In this document: in pieces, positions 16,799 through 25,310 of the stretch | Layout of the letters: every line of letters starts with the position of its first letter | Position numbering within the stretch: the stretch's first letter is position 1 | NCBI RefSeq assembly: GCF_001653715.1 | Contig: NZ_LWHQ01000036.1 | Span: forward strand, 1-64,000 | DNA length: 64,000 nucleotides | Direction: 5' to 3' | Origin: Methylobacterium platani | GTDB lineage: Bacteria > Pseudomonadota > Alphaproteobacteria > Rhizobiales > Beijerinckiaceae | Notes under the pieces: generated by a model | Seen by the model: only the letters and a program-made list of their open reading frames with translations | The model's database searches: none | What the model was told of the DNA's origin: nothing | Program-made: the position numbers and the translations under genes

Positions 16799-17875
16799 AT
16801 GCCCAGCCTTCTCGACCCGATCCGGCTCGGCGCGCTCGACGCGCGCAACCGGGTGCTGATGGCGCCGCTCACCCGTGCCCGCGCTACCCGCGACCACGTG
16901 CCGACCGCCCTGATGGTCGATTACTACGCCCAGCGCGCCTCGGCCGGGCTCATCATCGCGGAGGCGACGGGCATCAGCCCGCAGGGCCTCGGCTGGCCCT
17001 ACGCGCCGGGGATCTGGAATCCGGAGCAGGTCGAGGCCTGGCGGCCGATCACCGCCGCGGTGCACGCGGCCGGCGGCCTGATCGTCTCGCAGCTCTGGCA
17101 CATGGGGCGGGTGGTCCATCCGAGCCTGCCCGGGCGCGGCCAGCCGGTCTCGTCCTCGGCCACCACGATGCCGGGCCTGGCGCGGACCTACGAGGGCAAG
17201 GCGCCCCACGTCGAGGCGCGCGCCATGACCGAGGACGACATCCGCGCCGTCCTCGACGATTACCGCCGGGCGGCGCGCCACGCCCGCGAGGCCGGGTTCG
17301 ACGGGGTGCAGATCCACGCCGCGAACGGCTACCTCATCGACCAGTTCCTGCGCGACAACGCCAATTTCCGCACCGACCGCTACGGCGGGTCGATCGAGAA
17401 CCGCATCCGGCTCCTGCGCGAGGTCGCGACGGCGGTGGCCGACATCGTCGGGCCGGACCGCGTCTCGGTGCGGCTGTCGCCGAACGAGGAGCGCCAGGGC
17501 GTGAACGACAGCGATCCCGAGCCGCTGTTCGAGGCCGCGGCGGCGGCGCTGTCCGAGATCGGCGTCGCGTTCCTGGAGGTGCGCGAGCCCGGCTTCGAGG
17601 GCACCAACGGCAAGGCCGAGCGCCCGCCGGTGGCGCCGCGGATGCGGGCGGCGTTCCGGGGCGCCTTCGTGCTCAATTCCGACTACGACGGCGCGAAGGG
17701 CCAGGCCGCCCTCGATGCCGGCGAGGCCGACGCGATCTCGTTCGGGCGCCCCTTCATCGCCAATCCCGACCTGCCGCGGCGGATCGCCGACGGCCTCCCG
17801 CTCGCGGCCGACGACACCGAGACCTGGTACGTCGGCGGCGCCAGGGGCTACGCCGACTATCCGCCGGCGGCGTAG
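16799..17875 (+). CDS. Old yellow enzyme-family alkene reductase
   Basis: This is an FMN-dependent TIM-barrel oxidoreductase that uses NAD(P)H to reduce activated C=C bonds or nitro-esters (NemA/XenB-like). The 358-residue protein shows NRVLMAPLTRARA near the N terminus, SQLWHMGR, IHAANGYLIDQFLRD with the substrate-binding His/Asn pair, NFRTDRYGGSIENR, and the C-terminal FMN-phosphate loop ISFGRPFIANPDL. The start at 16799 gives the usual MPSLLDPIRLG opening. It is 253 bp from the siderophore operon, beyond a hairpin, so it is probably expressed separately. Natural substrate unknown. Confidence 0.9.
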   Translation: MPSLLDPIRLGALDARNRVLMAPLTRARATRDHVPTALMVDYYAQRASAGLIIAEATGISPQGLGWPYAPGIWNPEQVEAWRPITAAVHAAGGLIVSQLWHMGRVVHPSLPGRGQPVSSSATTMPGLARTYEGKAPHVEARAMTEDDIRAVLDDYRRAARHAREAGFDGVQIHAANGYLIDQFLRDNANFRTDRYGGSIENRIRLLREVATAVADIVGPDRVSVRLSPNEERQGVNDSDPEPLFEAAAAALSEIGVAFLEVREPGFEGTNGKAERPPVAPRMRAAFRGAFVLNSDYDGAKGQAALDAGEADAISFGRPFIANPDLPRRIADGLPLAADDTETWYVGGARGYADYPPAA

Positions 17876-17913
17876 CGGCCCGCGGGGGAACGGGGCGCCC
17901 GCTCCCCCCACCG

Positions 17914-19785
17914 TCACAGGAACCCGATCGAGAACCACGGCACGAAGGTGATCGCCAGGAGGCCGAGGAACAGCGCGCCGAGATAGATCCAGATCCGGCG
18001 CATCCCGGCCTCGGGCGCGACGCCGCCGATCAGGCAGGCGGCGTAGTAGCAGAGGCCGAAGGGCGGGGCGAACAGGCCGAGGCCCATCGCGAGGATCACG
18101 ATCATGCTGTAATGCACCTCGTGGATCCCGAACTGGTGGGCGATCGGGAACAGCAGCGGGCCGAACAGCACGATCGCCGGGATGCCCTCGAGCAGGCTGC
18201 CGAGCACGATGAAGGCGACCACCGAGATCAGCAGGAATCCGGTCCGGCCGCCGGGCACCGCCGCCATCGCCCGGGCGAGGTCGTGCGAGAAGCCCGACTG
18301 GGTCAGCGCCCAGGCCATCGCGCTCGCCGCTCCGACGATGAACAGGATCGCCCCCGACAAAGAGGCGGTGCGCGCCAGCATCGGGACGATCTCGCCGGCC
18401 TTCAGCCCGCCGCGATAGACCACGAGGCCGAGCACCAGCGCGTAGGCGATGCCGATGGTCGAGACCTCGGTGGCGGTCGCCACGCCCTCCACCACCGCGG
18501 TGCGGATCAGGAACGGCAGCAGCAGGGCGGGAAGCGCGACCACCAGGGTCCTGCGGATCACCGCGGCCGGCGCGCGCGGGACGACGACCGCGTCCTCCTC
18601 CCGTCCGGCGCGGTAGCGGGCGACCGCCGCCAGCACCAGGGCGAGCACCAGGGCCGGCAGGATGCCGGCGGTGAACAGGGCGGCGATCGAGACGCCGGTC
18701 GCCGACGCGATGGCGATCAGCACGATCGAGGGCGGGATCGTCTCGCTCATCGCCCCGGAGGCCGCGAGGATCGAGAGCAGTTCCCCGTCCTTCATGCCCC
18801 GCTTGCGCATCTCGGGAAACAGCACCGGGGCGACCGCCGCCATGTCGGCGGTCTTCGAACCGGAGATGCCCGACACCAGCAGCATCGCGCCGAGCAGCAC
18901 GTAGGACATCCCGGCCCGGACGTGGCCGAGCAGCGAGGCGAGGAAGGCCACCATCACCCGGGCCATCCCGGTCGCGTCGACGAGCTGGCCGAGCAGCACG
19001 AAGAGCGGGATCGCGAGCAGGATCAGGCTGCTCATCCCCTCGTCCATCCGCCCGACCACGACGGTGAGCGGCGTCGACGTGGTGGTGAGGAGGTAGGCGG
19101 CGGTGGCGAGCGCGAACGAGAACGCGATCGGCACGCCCGCCAGGATGCCGACGCCGAGGAGGCCGACGAAGAACACCAGGAGCGCCCAGTTGCCGATTGC
19201 CGTGAGCACCGGCGCGCCGAGGGCGAGGAGCGCCACGACGCCCGCGAGCACGGCGCCGACGCCGATCAGGTCGGCCGGGCGGTGGCGCGCGAGGCGCAAC
19301 GCGCAGGCCAGGAGCGCCAGCACGAAGCCGACCGGCACCGCGAGCGCCCGCACGGTGCCCGACCAGCCGAGCGCCGGCGTCTCCACGAAGGACTGGTCCT
19401 CGGTGTAGTCGTAGGCGGCGTGGAGGAGGAGCGCCAGGAAGGCGAAGACGGTGCCGACGGCGAGCGCCTCGCACCAGGCGCGGGCGCGCGGCGACAGCCC
19501 GCCGACCAGGAAGGTCAGCCGCATGTGCTCGCCGCGCTGCACCGCCACGACGCTGCCGAGCATCGCGAGCCACAGGAACAGGATCGAGGCGAGCTCGTCG
19601 CTCCAGATGATCGAGTGCCCGATCGCCCGCGAGACGATGCCGGCGAACAGGATCAGGGCTTCCGCCGCGACCAGGATCGCCGCCGGCACCTCGACGGCGC
19701 GGCGCAGGGCGCGCTCGGCGGCGGCGAGCCAGTCGGGGGAGGGGAGGGCGGCCGGGCGCCCGTGGCTGTCGGCGAGCGCGCTCAT
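17914..19785 (-). CDS. Fused TRAP transporter permease (DctQ-DctM)
   Basis: The 623-residue membrane protein joins the small and large TRAP permease subunits. Residues 1 to about 190 hold the DctQ four-helix module (SDELASILFLWLAMLGS, AVQRGEHMRL). The rest is the DctM module, with IPLFVLLGQLVDATGMA, GISGSKTADMAAVAPVLFPEM, SGAMSETIPPSIVLI and a C-terminal GLFAPPFGLCYY. TRAP permeases import organic acids with a sodium gradient, fed by a periplasmic DctP. The ATG at 19785 overlaps the stop of the receptor gene, so the two are co-translated. The adjacent LysR and sugar-acid operon suggest the cargo is a sugar acid. Confidence 0.9.
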   Translation of the reverse strand: MSALADSHGRPAALPSPDWLAAAERALRRAVEVPAAILVAAEALILFAGIVSRAIGHSIIWSDELASILFLWLAMLGSVVAVQRGEHMRLTFLVGGLSPRARAWCEALAVGTVFAFLALLLHAAYDYTEDQSFVETPALGWSGTVRALAVPVGFVLALLACALRLARHRPADLIGVGAVLAGVVALLALGAPVLTAIGNWALLVFFVGLLGVGILAGVPIAFSFALATAAYLLTTTSTPLTVVVGRMDEGMSSLILLAIPLFVLLGQLVDATGMARVMVAFLASLLGHVRAGMSYVLLGAMLLVSGISGSKTADMAAVAPVLFPEMRKRGMKDGELLSILAASGAMSETIPPSIVLIAIASATGVSIAALFTAGILPALVLALVLAAVARYRAGREEDAVVVPRAPAAVIRRTLVVALPALLLPFLIRTAVVEGVATATEVSTIGIAYALVLGLVVYRGGLKAGEIVPMLARTASLSGAILFIVGAASAMAWALTQSGFSHDLARAMAAVPGGRTGFLLISVVAFIVLGSLLEGIPAIVLFGPLLFPIAHQFGIHEVHYSMIVILAMGLGLFAPPFGLCYYAACLIGGVAPEAGMRRIWIYLGALFLGLLAITFVPWFSIGFL

Positions 19786-20807
19786 GCCAGCCCCCCGGTC
19801 ACGGCCTCGAGCGCCTTCCAGGCCTCCGGCCCGAACTTCTCGCGCCAGTCGCGGTAGAAGCCGGCCTGCATCAGGCCCTTGCGGAACGCCTCCTTGTCGG
19901 CGGTCTCGAAGGCGAGGCCGCGGGCGGTGAGCTGCGCCTTCAGCGTGCCGTTGAGGCGCTGGACGTCCTCGCGCTCCTCCATCGCGGCCCGGTCGAGCTC
20001 GCGCCGGACGATCTCCTGCAGCGGCCCGGGCAGCTTTCCGAAGGCGCGCCGGTTGGCGACGATCCAGAACGGGTCCCAGATGTGGTTGGTCTCGGTGAGG
20101 TACTTCTGGACCTCGTAGAGCTTGCCGGCCTCGATCGTCACCAGCCCGTTCTCCTCGCCGTCGACCAGCCGGGTCTGCAGCGCGGTGTAGAGCTCGTTGA
20201 AGTTGATCGAGGTCGGGCTCGCGCCGAGGGACGAGAACAGCGAGGTGAAGATCGGCGCCACCGGCACGCGGATGCGGTAGCCCTTGAGGTCGTCGGGCGT
20301 CCGGATCGGCCTGGCGTTCGAGGTGATCTGGCGAAAGCCGTTGTCGGCGGCCTTGGCGGCGACGATCAGGCCGGCCTTCTCGATCTGGCCGCGGACATAC
20401 TCGCCGATCGGGCCGTCGACCCCGCGCCAGACCTGGTCGTAGTCGGAGAAGGCGAAGCCGACATTGGTGATCGCCGCGCCCGCCGCCACGGTCGAGATCA
20501 CCGAGCCGGCGATGTTGAGGAACTCGATCCCGCCGGAGCGGACCTGGGTGATGAGGTCGGTGTCGGAGCCGAGCTGGCTCGCGGGGAAGAAGCGCAGCTC
20601 CATCCGCCCGCCGGAGGCCTCGCGGATGCGCGCGCAGGCCTGGTCGAGCCGGGCGTTGATCGGCTGGGTCAGGGACTGGCCGGTGGCGAGCTTGTAGGTG
20701 AACTCGGCGGCGCGCGCCGGCCGCGTGCGGATCGCGCACAGGGGCATCGCCGCGGCGCCGGCCAGGAACAGGCGGCGCGAGGGTCCGGATTCGGGGGTGG
20801 TCGTCAT
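19782..20807 (-). CDS. TRAP solute-binding protein (DctP family), Tat-exported
   Basis: The 341-residue receptor has a twin-arginine leader (SRRLFLAGAAAMPLC) and cleavage near RPARAAEF. Core motifs are ACARIREASGGRMELRFFP, SQLGSDTDLITQVRSGGIEF, YRIRVPVAPIFTSLF with the conserved carboxylate-binding Arg, and SINFNELYTALQTRLVDGEE. A GGAGGAAA ribosome site precedes the ATG. It is the first gene of the leftward TRAP operon and is closely related to the damaged receptor at 1127-2014. The conserved Arg points to an acidic ligand, plausibly the sugar acid degraded by the operon at 22163-27473. Confidence 0.92.
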   Translation of the reverse strand: MTTTPESGPSRRLFLAGAAAMPLCAIRTRPARAAEFTYKLATGQSLTQPINARLDQACARIREASGGRMELRFFPASQLGSDTDLITQVRSGGIEFLNIAGSVISTVAAGAAITNVGFAFSDYDQVWRGVDGPIGEYVRGQIEKAGLIVAAKAADNGFRQITSNARPIRTPDDLKGYRIRVPVAPIFTSLFSSLGASPTSINFNELYTALQTRLVDGEENGLVTIEAGKLYEVQKYLTETNHIWDPFWIVANRRAFGKLPGPLQEIVRRELDRAAMEEREDVQRLNGTLKAQLTARGLAFETADKEAFRKGLMQAGFYRDWREKFGPEAWKALEAVTGGLA

Positions 20808-20986
20808 CGGGTTTCCTCCGGCGCGCCGTCATCCGCGGGGTTGCGCGGTGCGGCATCGTTTGGGTCGAGACGTCGGGGGAGGCGTGGCGGCGTGCGGGCG
20901 GCGTTCCCGCGCGCGTTCTCCCCTGTGTGCGGCACCCCCTTCCGGGGCGTCTCGTCTCGTTTGGCAGCCGAGACTACGGAGAGGCG

Positions 20987-21027
20987 TCCGTGTAGGACAA
21001 TCCAGATTATTTGCACGTCCGTGAAGC
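20987..21027 (-). promoter_or_regulatory. Putative LysR operator, copy 1 (TRAP and lysR promoters)
   Basis: Read on the minus strand this 41-bp element is GCTTCACGG, ten variable bases, AATCTGGATTGTCCT, one base, then CACGGA. The same layout recurs at 21976-22016 with an identical 15-bp core and identical spacing. This copy lies 180 bp upstream of the TRAP receptor ATG in the direction of its transcription. It also lies 18-58 bp before the lysR start on the other strand, so it could serve both activation and autoregulation. Confidence 0.65.
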
Positions 21028-21044
21028 ACCGCTAAAGTGTCGGG

Positions 21045-21971
21045 ATGTCGGTCCCGCTTCGCGCCATCACGGTCTTCCACGCGGTCGCCCGCTCCGGCAG
21101 CATCACCCGGGCGGCGGAAGCGCTCGGCGTCACGCCCTCGGCGGTGAGCCAGCAGGTCCAGGCGCTGGAGGTCGGTCTCGGCACCGCGCTCATCGGCAAG
21201 GCCGGCCGCCACGTCGTGCTGACGGAGGCCGGCGAGCGCTACTTCGAGATGATCGGGCCCGAGATCGACCGGATCATGGAGGCGACGCAGCGCATCCAGG
21301 GTTTCCGCTCGGTGACGACGCTGACCGTCAGGGCGACCCCGAGCCTGTCGACGAAGTGGCTGCTGCCGCGGCTCTCCGGCTTCATCGCGGCCTACCCGGA
21401 CATCGAGCTGCGCCTAGACGGCACCAACGAGCCGACGGCGTTCCAGAAGGAGAGCGTCGACGTCGAGATCCGCCACGGCACCGGCGGCTGGCCCGGCCTC
21501 TTTTCCGAGGGGCTGGTCGAGGAGAGCTTTCGCCCCGTCTGCGCCCCGTCCTTCGCCGCCCCCGGCAGCCTCGCGGCGCAGGACCTGCCCGGCCACCTCC
21601 TGATCCACTCGGTGAAGTCGCAGGTGCAGTGGGCCTCCTGGTTCGAGCGCGCCGGGGCGGTGCCGGCCGCGCGCTGGCGCCGGCTCCTGTTCGACCGCAC
21701 CCACATGGCGATCGACGCCGCCGCCGGCGGGCTCGGCATCGCGCTCGAGAGCGACCTGATGCTGTGGGGCGACCTGCGGGCCGGGCGCGTCGCCTGCCCG
21801 CTCGCCGCCCCGCCGCGGATCACCCTCGTCACCCAGTGGGTGACGTGCCCGCCCGACCACCTGCGCCAGCGCAAGGTGCGCGCCTTCCTCGACTGGCTCC
21901 GCCGCGAGCGCGACGCCTGGACGGCGGAGCGCGACATGCGGAATGCGGAGCAGGCCGCCACGAACCTTTAG
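21045..21971 (+). CDS. LysR-family transcriptional regulator (GcvA-like)
   Basis: The 308-residue protein has the N-terminal winged helix-turn-helix (TVFHAVARSGSITRAAEALGVTPS onward, with SAVSQQVQALE as recognition helix) and a C-terminal periplasmic-binding-like effector domain starting near residue 90 (LTVRATPSLSTKWLLPRL, the GcvA/AmpR subgroup pattern). It is divergent from the TRAP operon and followed 192 bp later by the catabolic operon. A shared 41-bp element lies on each side of it. I infer that it controls both operons in response to the imported acid or an intermediate. Confidence 0.92.
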   Translation: MSVPLRAITVFHAVARSGSITRAAEALGVTPSAVSQQVQALEVGLGTALIGKAGRHVVLTEAGERYFEMIGPEIDRIMEATQRIQGFRSVTTLTVRATPSLSTKWLLPRLSGFIAAYPDIELRLDGTNEPTAFQKESVDVEIRHGTGGWPGLFSEGLVEESFRPVCAPSFAAPGSLAAQDLPGHLLIHSVKSQVQWASWFERAGAVPAARWRRLLFDRTHMAIDAAAGGLGIALESDLMLWGDLRAGRVACPLAAPPRITLVTQWVTCPPDHLRQRKVRAFLDWLRRERDAWTAERDMRNAEQAATNL

Positions 21972-21975
21972 CCGG

Positions 21976-22016
21976 GCTTCACGGTCGCCTCGGAAATCTG
22001 GATTGTCCTTCACGAA
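21976..22016 (+). promoter_or_regulatory. Putative LysR operator, copy 2 (catabolic operon promoter)
   Basis: This copy reads GCTTCACGG, ten variable bases, AATCTGGATTGTCCT, one base, CACGAA. The 15-bp core at 21995-22009 is identical to the reverse complement of 20994-21008. It begins 5 bp after the lysR stop and lies 146 bp upstream of the ATG at 22163, in the same relative orientation as copy 1 to the TRAP operon. Confidence 0.65.
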
Positions 22017-22162
22017 GCCGGCTTCTAGCGTCCGGGCGTCAGATCCCGCCGCGGGTTTCACGCCCCCGGCCGGGATCGTGCCGAGACCGGCCCCAACCTT
22101 CCCTTGAGGAAGGCGCGGCGAAAGACCGGTCGGCCCAAGAAGACGATCGACGGAGGAAACCG

Positions 22163-23524
22163 ATGAACCTCTCCACCCTGCTCCTCGCCCGCGCCTCGGC
22201 CGGGCGGCCGGTCCGCGTCGGGCTGATCGGCGCCGGCAAGTTCGGCTCGATGGTGCTGGCCCAGGCCCAGCGCATCGCGGGGATGCACGTCGTCGCCGTC
22301 GCCGACCTCGATGTCGGCCGCGCCCGCGCCTCGCTCGCCCGCGTCGGCTGGCCGGAGGAGCGCTATGCGGCGACCTCGCCCGGCGACGCGGTCAGGACCG
22401 GCCGCACCTGCGTCACCGACGATGCCGGGGCGCTCGCCGCCTGCGACGAGATCGAGTGCATCATCGAGGCGACCGGCCACCCGATCGCCGGCATCCGCCA
22501 CGCCATCCAGGCGATCGATGCCGGCAAGCACGTCGTGATGGTCAACGTCGAGGCCGACGTGCTGTGCGGCCCGCTGCTCGCCGAGCGGGCGCGCCGGCGC
22601 GGCGTCGTCTACTCGATGGCCTATGGCGACCAGCCGGCGATCATCTGCGAGCTGGTCGACTGGGCCCGCTCCTGCGGCTTCGAGCTGACCTCGGCCGGCA
22701 AGGGCATGAACTTCGAACCGCGCTACCGCTACTCGACGCCCGACACCGTCTGGGGCTTCTTCGGCTGGTCCGAGGAGGAGGTGAGGAAGGGCGACTTCAA
22801 CCCGAAAATGTACAACTCGTTCACCGACGGCACCAAGGCGGCGATCGAGATGGCGGCGGTGGCCAACGGCACCGGGCTCGACTGCCCCGACGACGGCCTC
22901 GCCTTCCCGCCGACCGGCCTGCACGACCTCGCCCGGGTCTTCCGCCCGGTCGCCGACGGCGGCCGGCTGGCCCGCTCGGGCCTCGTCGACATCGCGGCGA
23001 GCCAGGAGCCCGACGGGCGCGAGGTGTTCAACAACATCCGCTACGGCGTCTTCGTCACCTTCAAGGCGACGAGCGAGTACACGAAGGCCTGCTTCAAGCA
23101 GTACGGCCTGCTCACCGACCCGTCCGGCTGGTACGGCTCGATGTGGCGCCCCTTCCACATGATCGGGCTCGAGACCAGCGTCAGCGTGCTCTCGGCGGTG
23201 CTGCGGGGCGAGCCGACCGGCTGCTCGAAGGAGTTCCGCGGCGACGCCGTCGCGACCGCCAAGCGCGACCTCAAGCCCGGCGAGATGCTCGACGGCGAGG
23301 GCGGCTACGCGGTGTGGGCCAACGCGATTCCGGCCTCGAGGAGCCTCGCCCTCAACGCCCTGCCGATCGGGCTCGCCCACAACGTCAAGCTCAAGCGCCC
23401 GGTCGCCCGCGACACGATCGTCAGCGTCGACGACGTCGAGCTCGTCAACGACCTCGACGTCGTCGCCCTGCGCCGCCGGATGGAGGACGAGACCCGGCAG
23501 GCGGCGCCGCAGCAGGCGGCCTGA
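22163..23524 (+). CDS. DRL-type NAD(P)-dependent oxidoreductase with C-terminal SAF domain
   Basis: The 453-residue protein starts after a strong GGAGGAAA site. The N-terminal half is a homoserine-dehydrogenase-like Rossmann domain (RVGLIGAGKFGSMVLAQAQ, AVADLD). A central catalytic region contains SMAYGDQPAIICELVDWA and SAGKGMNF. The C-terminal part is an SAF domain (TAKRDLKPGEMLDGEGGYA). This architecture matches the DRL (DXR-like) family, in which a Brucella member replaces DXR and catalyses a reductive skeletal isomerisation. Paralogues elsewhere act on other sugars. Here, ahead of a RuBisCO-like protein and a DUF1537 kinase, an oxidative isomerisation of a branched sugar acid such as D-apionate is plausible. 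Exact substrate is inference. Confidence 0.75.
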   Translation: MNLSTLLLARASAGRPVRVGLIGAGKFGSMVLAQAQRIAGMHVVAVADLDVGRARASLARVGWPEERYAATSPGDAVRTGRTCVTDDAGALAACDEIECIIEATGHPIAGIRHAIQAIDAGKHVVMVNVEADVLCGPLLAERARRRGVVYSMAYGDQPAIICELVDWARSCGFELTSAGKGMNFEPRYRYSTPDTVWGFFGWSEEEVRKGDFNPKMYNSFTDGTKAAIEMAAVANGTGLDCPDDGLAFPPTGLHDLARVFRPVADGGRLARSGLVDIAASQEPDGREVFNNIRYGVFVTFKATSEYTKACFKQYGLLTDPSGWYGSMWRPFHMIGLETSVSVLSAVLRGEPTGCSKEFRGDAVATAKRDLKPGEMLDGEGGYAVWANAIPASRSLALNALPIGLAHNVKLKRPVARDTIVSVDDVELVNDLDVVALRRRMEDETRQAAPQQAA

Positions 23525-23580
23525 GGCGCGCGGCGCCGCTCGTCGGCGCCGCGTCACACGTCCCCGAGTCGAGGTCGTCC

Positions 23581-23886
23581 ATGCCGTCCGCCCGCCCCTT
23601 CGTGGTCATCGCCGAGTTCCGGGTGAAGCCCGGCTCCCTCGACGCCTTCCTGGCGCTCGCCCACGACGACGCCCGCGCCTCGGTCGCCGACGAGCCGGGC
23701 TGCCGCGCCTTCGACGTCGCGGTGAGCGAGAGCGACCCGCTCACGGTGCTGTTCTACGAGGTCTACGACGACCGCGCCGCCTTCGACGCCCATCTCGCCA
23801 CCCCGCACCTCGCCCGCTTCCGGGCCGGCTTCCCGGCCCTGATCGAGGCGGAGCGCCCGGTGCGCTTCCTCGCCCGGACGTCGTAG
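23581..23886 (+). CDS. Small ABM-fold protein (putative quinol monooxygenase/LsrG-like)
   Basis: The 101-residue product has the dimeric alpha-beta barrel pattern of the antibiotic-biosynthesis-monooxygenase family: FVVIAEFRVKPGSLDAFLAL, DEPGCRAFDVAVSESDP, FYEVYDDRAAFDAHLATPH and a final RPVRFL strand. Members include heme-free quinol monooxygenases and the isomerase LsrG, which processes phosphorylated autoinducer-2. It lies 56 bp after the DRL gene in the same direction, so an isomerase or ketose-processing role in this sugar-acid pathway seems more likely than antibiotic chemistry. Confidence 0.8.
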   Translation: MPSARPFVVIAEFRVKPGSLDAFLALAHDDARASVADEPGCRAFDVAVSESDPLTVLFYEVYDDRAAFDAHLATPHLARFRAGFPALIEAERPVRFLARTS

Positions 23887-24047
23887 CGCGGCGCATCCGG
23901 CGTGAGGAACGCTGTCCCCTTCGGCGAAAAATGCCCTACCTTGCCGGGACGACCGGCCCGCGACGAGCGCCGGCACGCCGGGAGCCCGACGGCGAGCGGG
24001 CCTCGCGGACCTTGAGGGGGAGACGCCGCCATGCAGGTCGCCGGACG

Positions 24048-25310
24048 ATGATGCCGCCTCCGATCCGGATCGAGGCGGATTACCTCCTCGAGACCGCGAG
24101 CGATCCCCGCCGGGTGGCGGAGACGATGGCCGGCGAGCAGTCGAGCGGCACCTTCGTGCCGGTGCCGGGCGAGACGCCGGAGCTCAAGGCCCGCTCGGCC
24201 GCCCGGGTCGAGCGCCTCGAGATCCTCGACGCGCCGGTCGCCGTCCCGTCGCTGCCGACCACCGCGGCGGTCGATCCCCAAAAGCTGCGCCGCGCCCGCG
24301 TCACCCTGTCGTGGCCGATCGAGAATCTCGGCCCCTCGCTGCCGAACCTGCTCGCGACCGTGGCCGGCAACCTGTTCGAGCTGCGCCCTATCACCGGCCT
24401 GCGCCTCCTCGACATCCGCCTGCCGCAGGCCTTCGCCGACGCCTATGCCGGCCCGCGCTTCGGGATCGAGGGCACCCGCCGCCTCGCGGGCGTCGAGGGG
24501 CGGCCGATCATCGGCACGATCATCAAGCCGAGCGTCGGCTTCGGCCCCGAGGAGACCGCCGCCCTGGTGCGAACCCTGTGCGAGGGCGGGATCGACTTCA
24601 TCAAGGACGACGAGCTGCAGGCCGACGGGCCGCATTGCCCGTTCGACGACCGCGCCCGCGCGGTGATGCGCGTCGTCAACGACCATGCCGAGCGCACCGG
24701 CAAGACGGTGATGGTCGCCTTCAACCTCACCGGCGAGATCGACCAGATGCGCCGGCGCCACGACCTCGTGCGCGACCTCGGCGGCACCTGCGTGATGGCG
24801 AGCCTCAACTCGGTCGGCCTCGTCGGGATGATCGAGCTCGCCCGGATGAGCGAATTGCCGATCCACGCCCACCGCAACGGCTGGGGCTATCTCACCCGCC
24901 ACCCGCTGCTCGGCTGGTCCTACGTCGCCTGGCAGAAGGTCTGGCGGCTCGCCGGCGCCGACCACATGCACGTCAACGGCCTCGACAACAAGTTCTTCGA
25001 GGACGACGACAGCGTCGTCGCCTCGGCGCGCACCTGCCTCACCCCGCTGTTTCCCGACAAGCCGTGCCTCGCCATGCCGGTCTTCTCCTCCGGCCAGACC
25101 GTGCGGCAGGCGCCAGGCACCTTCGCGGCGCTCGGGTCGACCGACCTCATCGTCACGGCCGGCGGCGGCATCGTCGCCCATCCGGGCGGGCCGGGGGAGG
25201 GCGTGGCGGCGCTCCGCCAGGCCTGGGAGGCGGCGGTGGCCGGCATCCCGCTGCCCGAGCACGCGCGTCGCCACCCGGCACTCGCCCAGGCGCTCGAGGG
25301 CGCGGCGTGA
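24048..25310 (+). CDS. RuBisCO-like protein (form IV), OiaX/OiaT-type candidate
   Basis: The 420-residue protein has the RuBisCO large-subunit fold. GTIIKPSVGFGPEE carries the Lys equivalent to RuBisCO Lys175, and GGIDFIKDDE carries the carbamylated Lys and metal Asp/Glu. HAHRNGWGYLTR holds the active-site His, and VFSSGQT and TAGGGIVAHPGG form the phosphate loops. The catalytic metal site therefore looks intact, while the bisphosphate loops differ from photosynthetic RuBisCO. RLPs next to DUF1537 kinases act as 3-oxo-isoapionate-4-phosphate decarboxylase (OiaX) or transcarboxylase/hydrolase (OiaT) in D-apionate catabolism. The kinase start overlaps this stop. Adjacent ATGs at 24048 and 24051 are both possible starts. 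Confidence 0.85.
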   Translation: MMPPPIRIEADYLLETASDPRRVAETMAGEQSSGTFVPVPGETPELKARSAARVERLEILDAPVAVPSLPTTAAVDPQKLRRARVTLSWPIENLGPSLPNLLATVAGNLFELRPITGLRLLDIRLPQAFADAYAGPRFGIEGTRRLAGVEGRPIIGTIIKPSVGFGPEETAALVRTLCEGGIDFIKDDELQADGPHCPFDDRARAVMRVVNDHAERTGKTVMVAFNLTGEIDQMRRRHDLVRDLGGTCVMASLNSVGLVGMIELARMSELPIHAHRNGWGYLTRHPLLGWSYVAWQKVWRLAGADHMHVNGLDNKFFEDDDSVVASARTCLTPLFPDKPCLAMPVFSSGQTVRQAPGTFAALGSTDLIVTAGGGIVAHPGGPGEGVAALRQAWEAAVAGIPLPEHARRHPALAQALEGAA

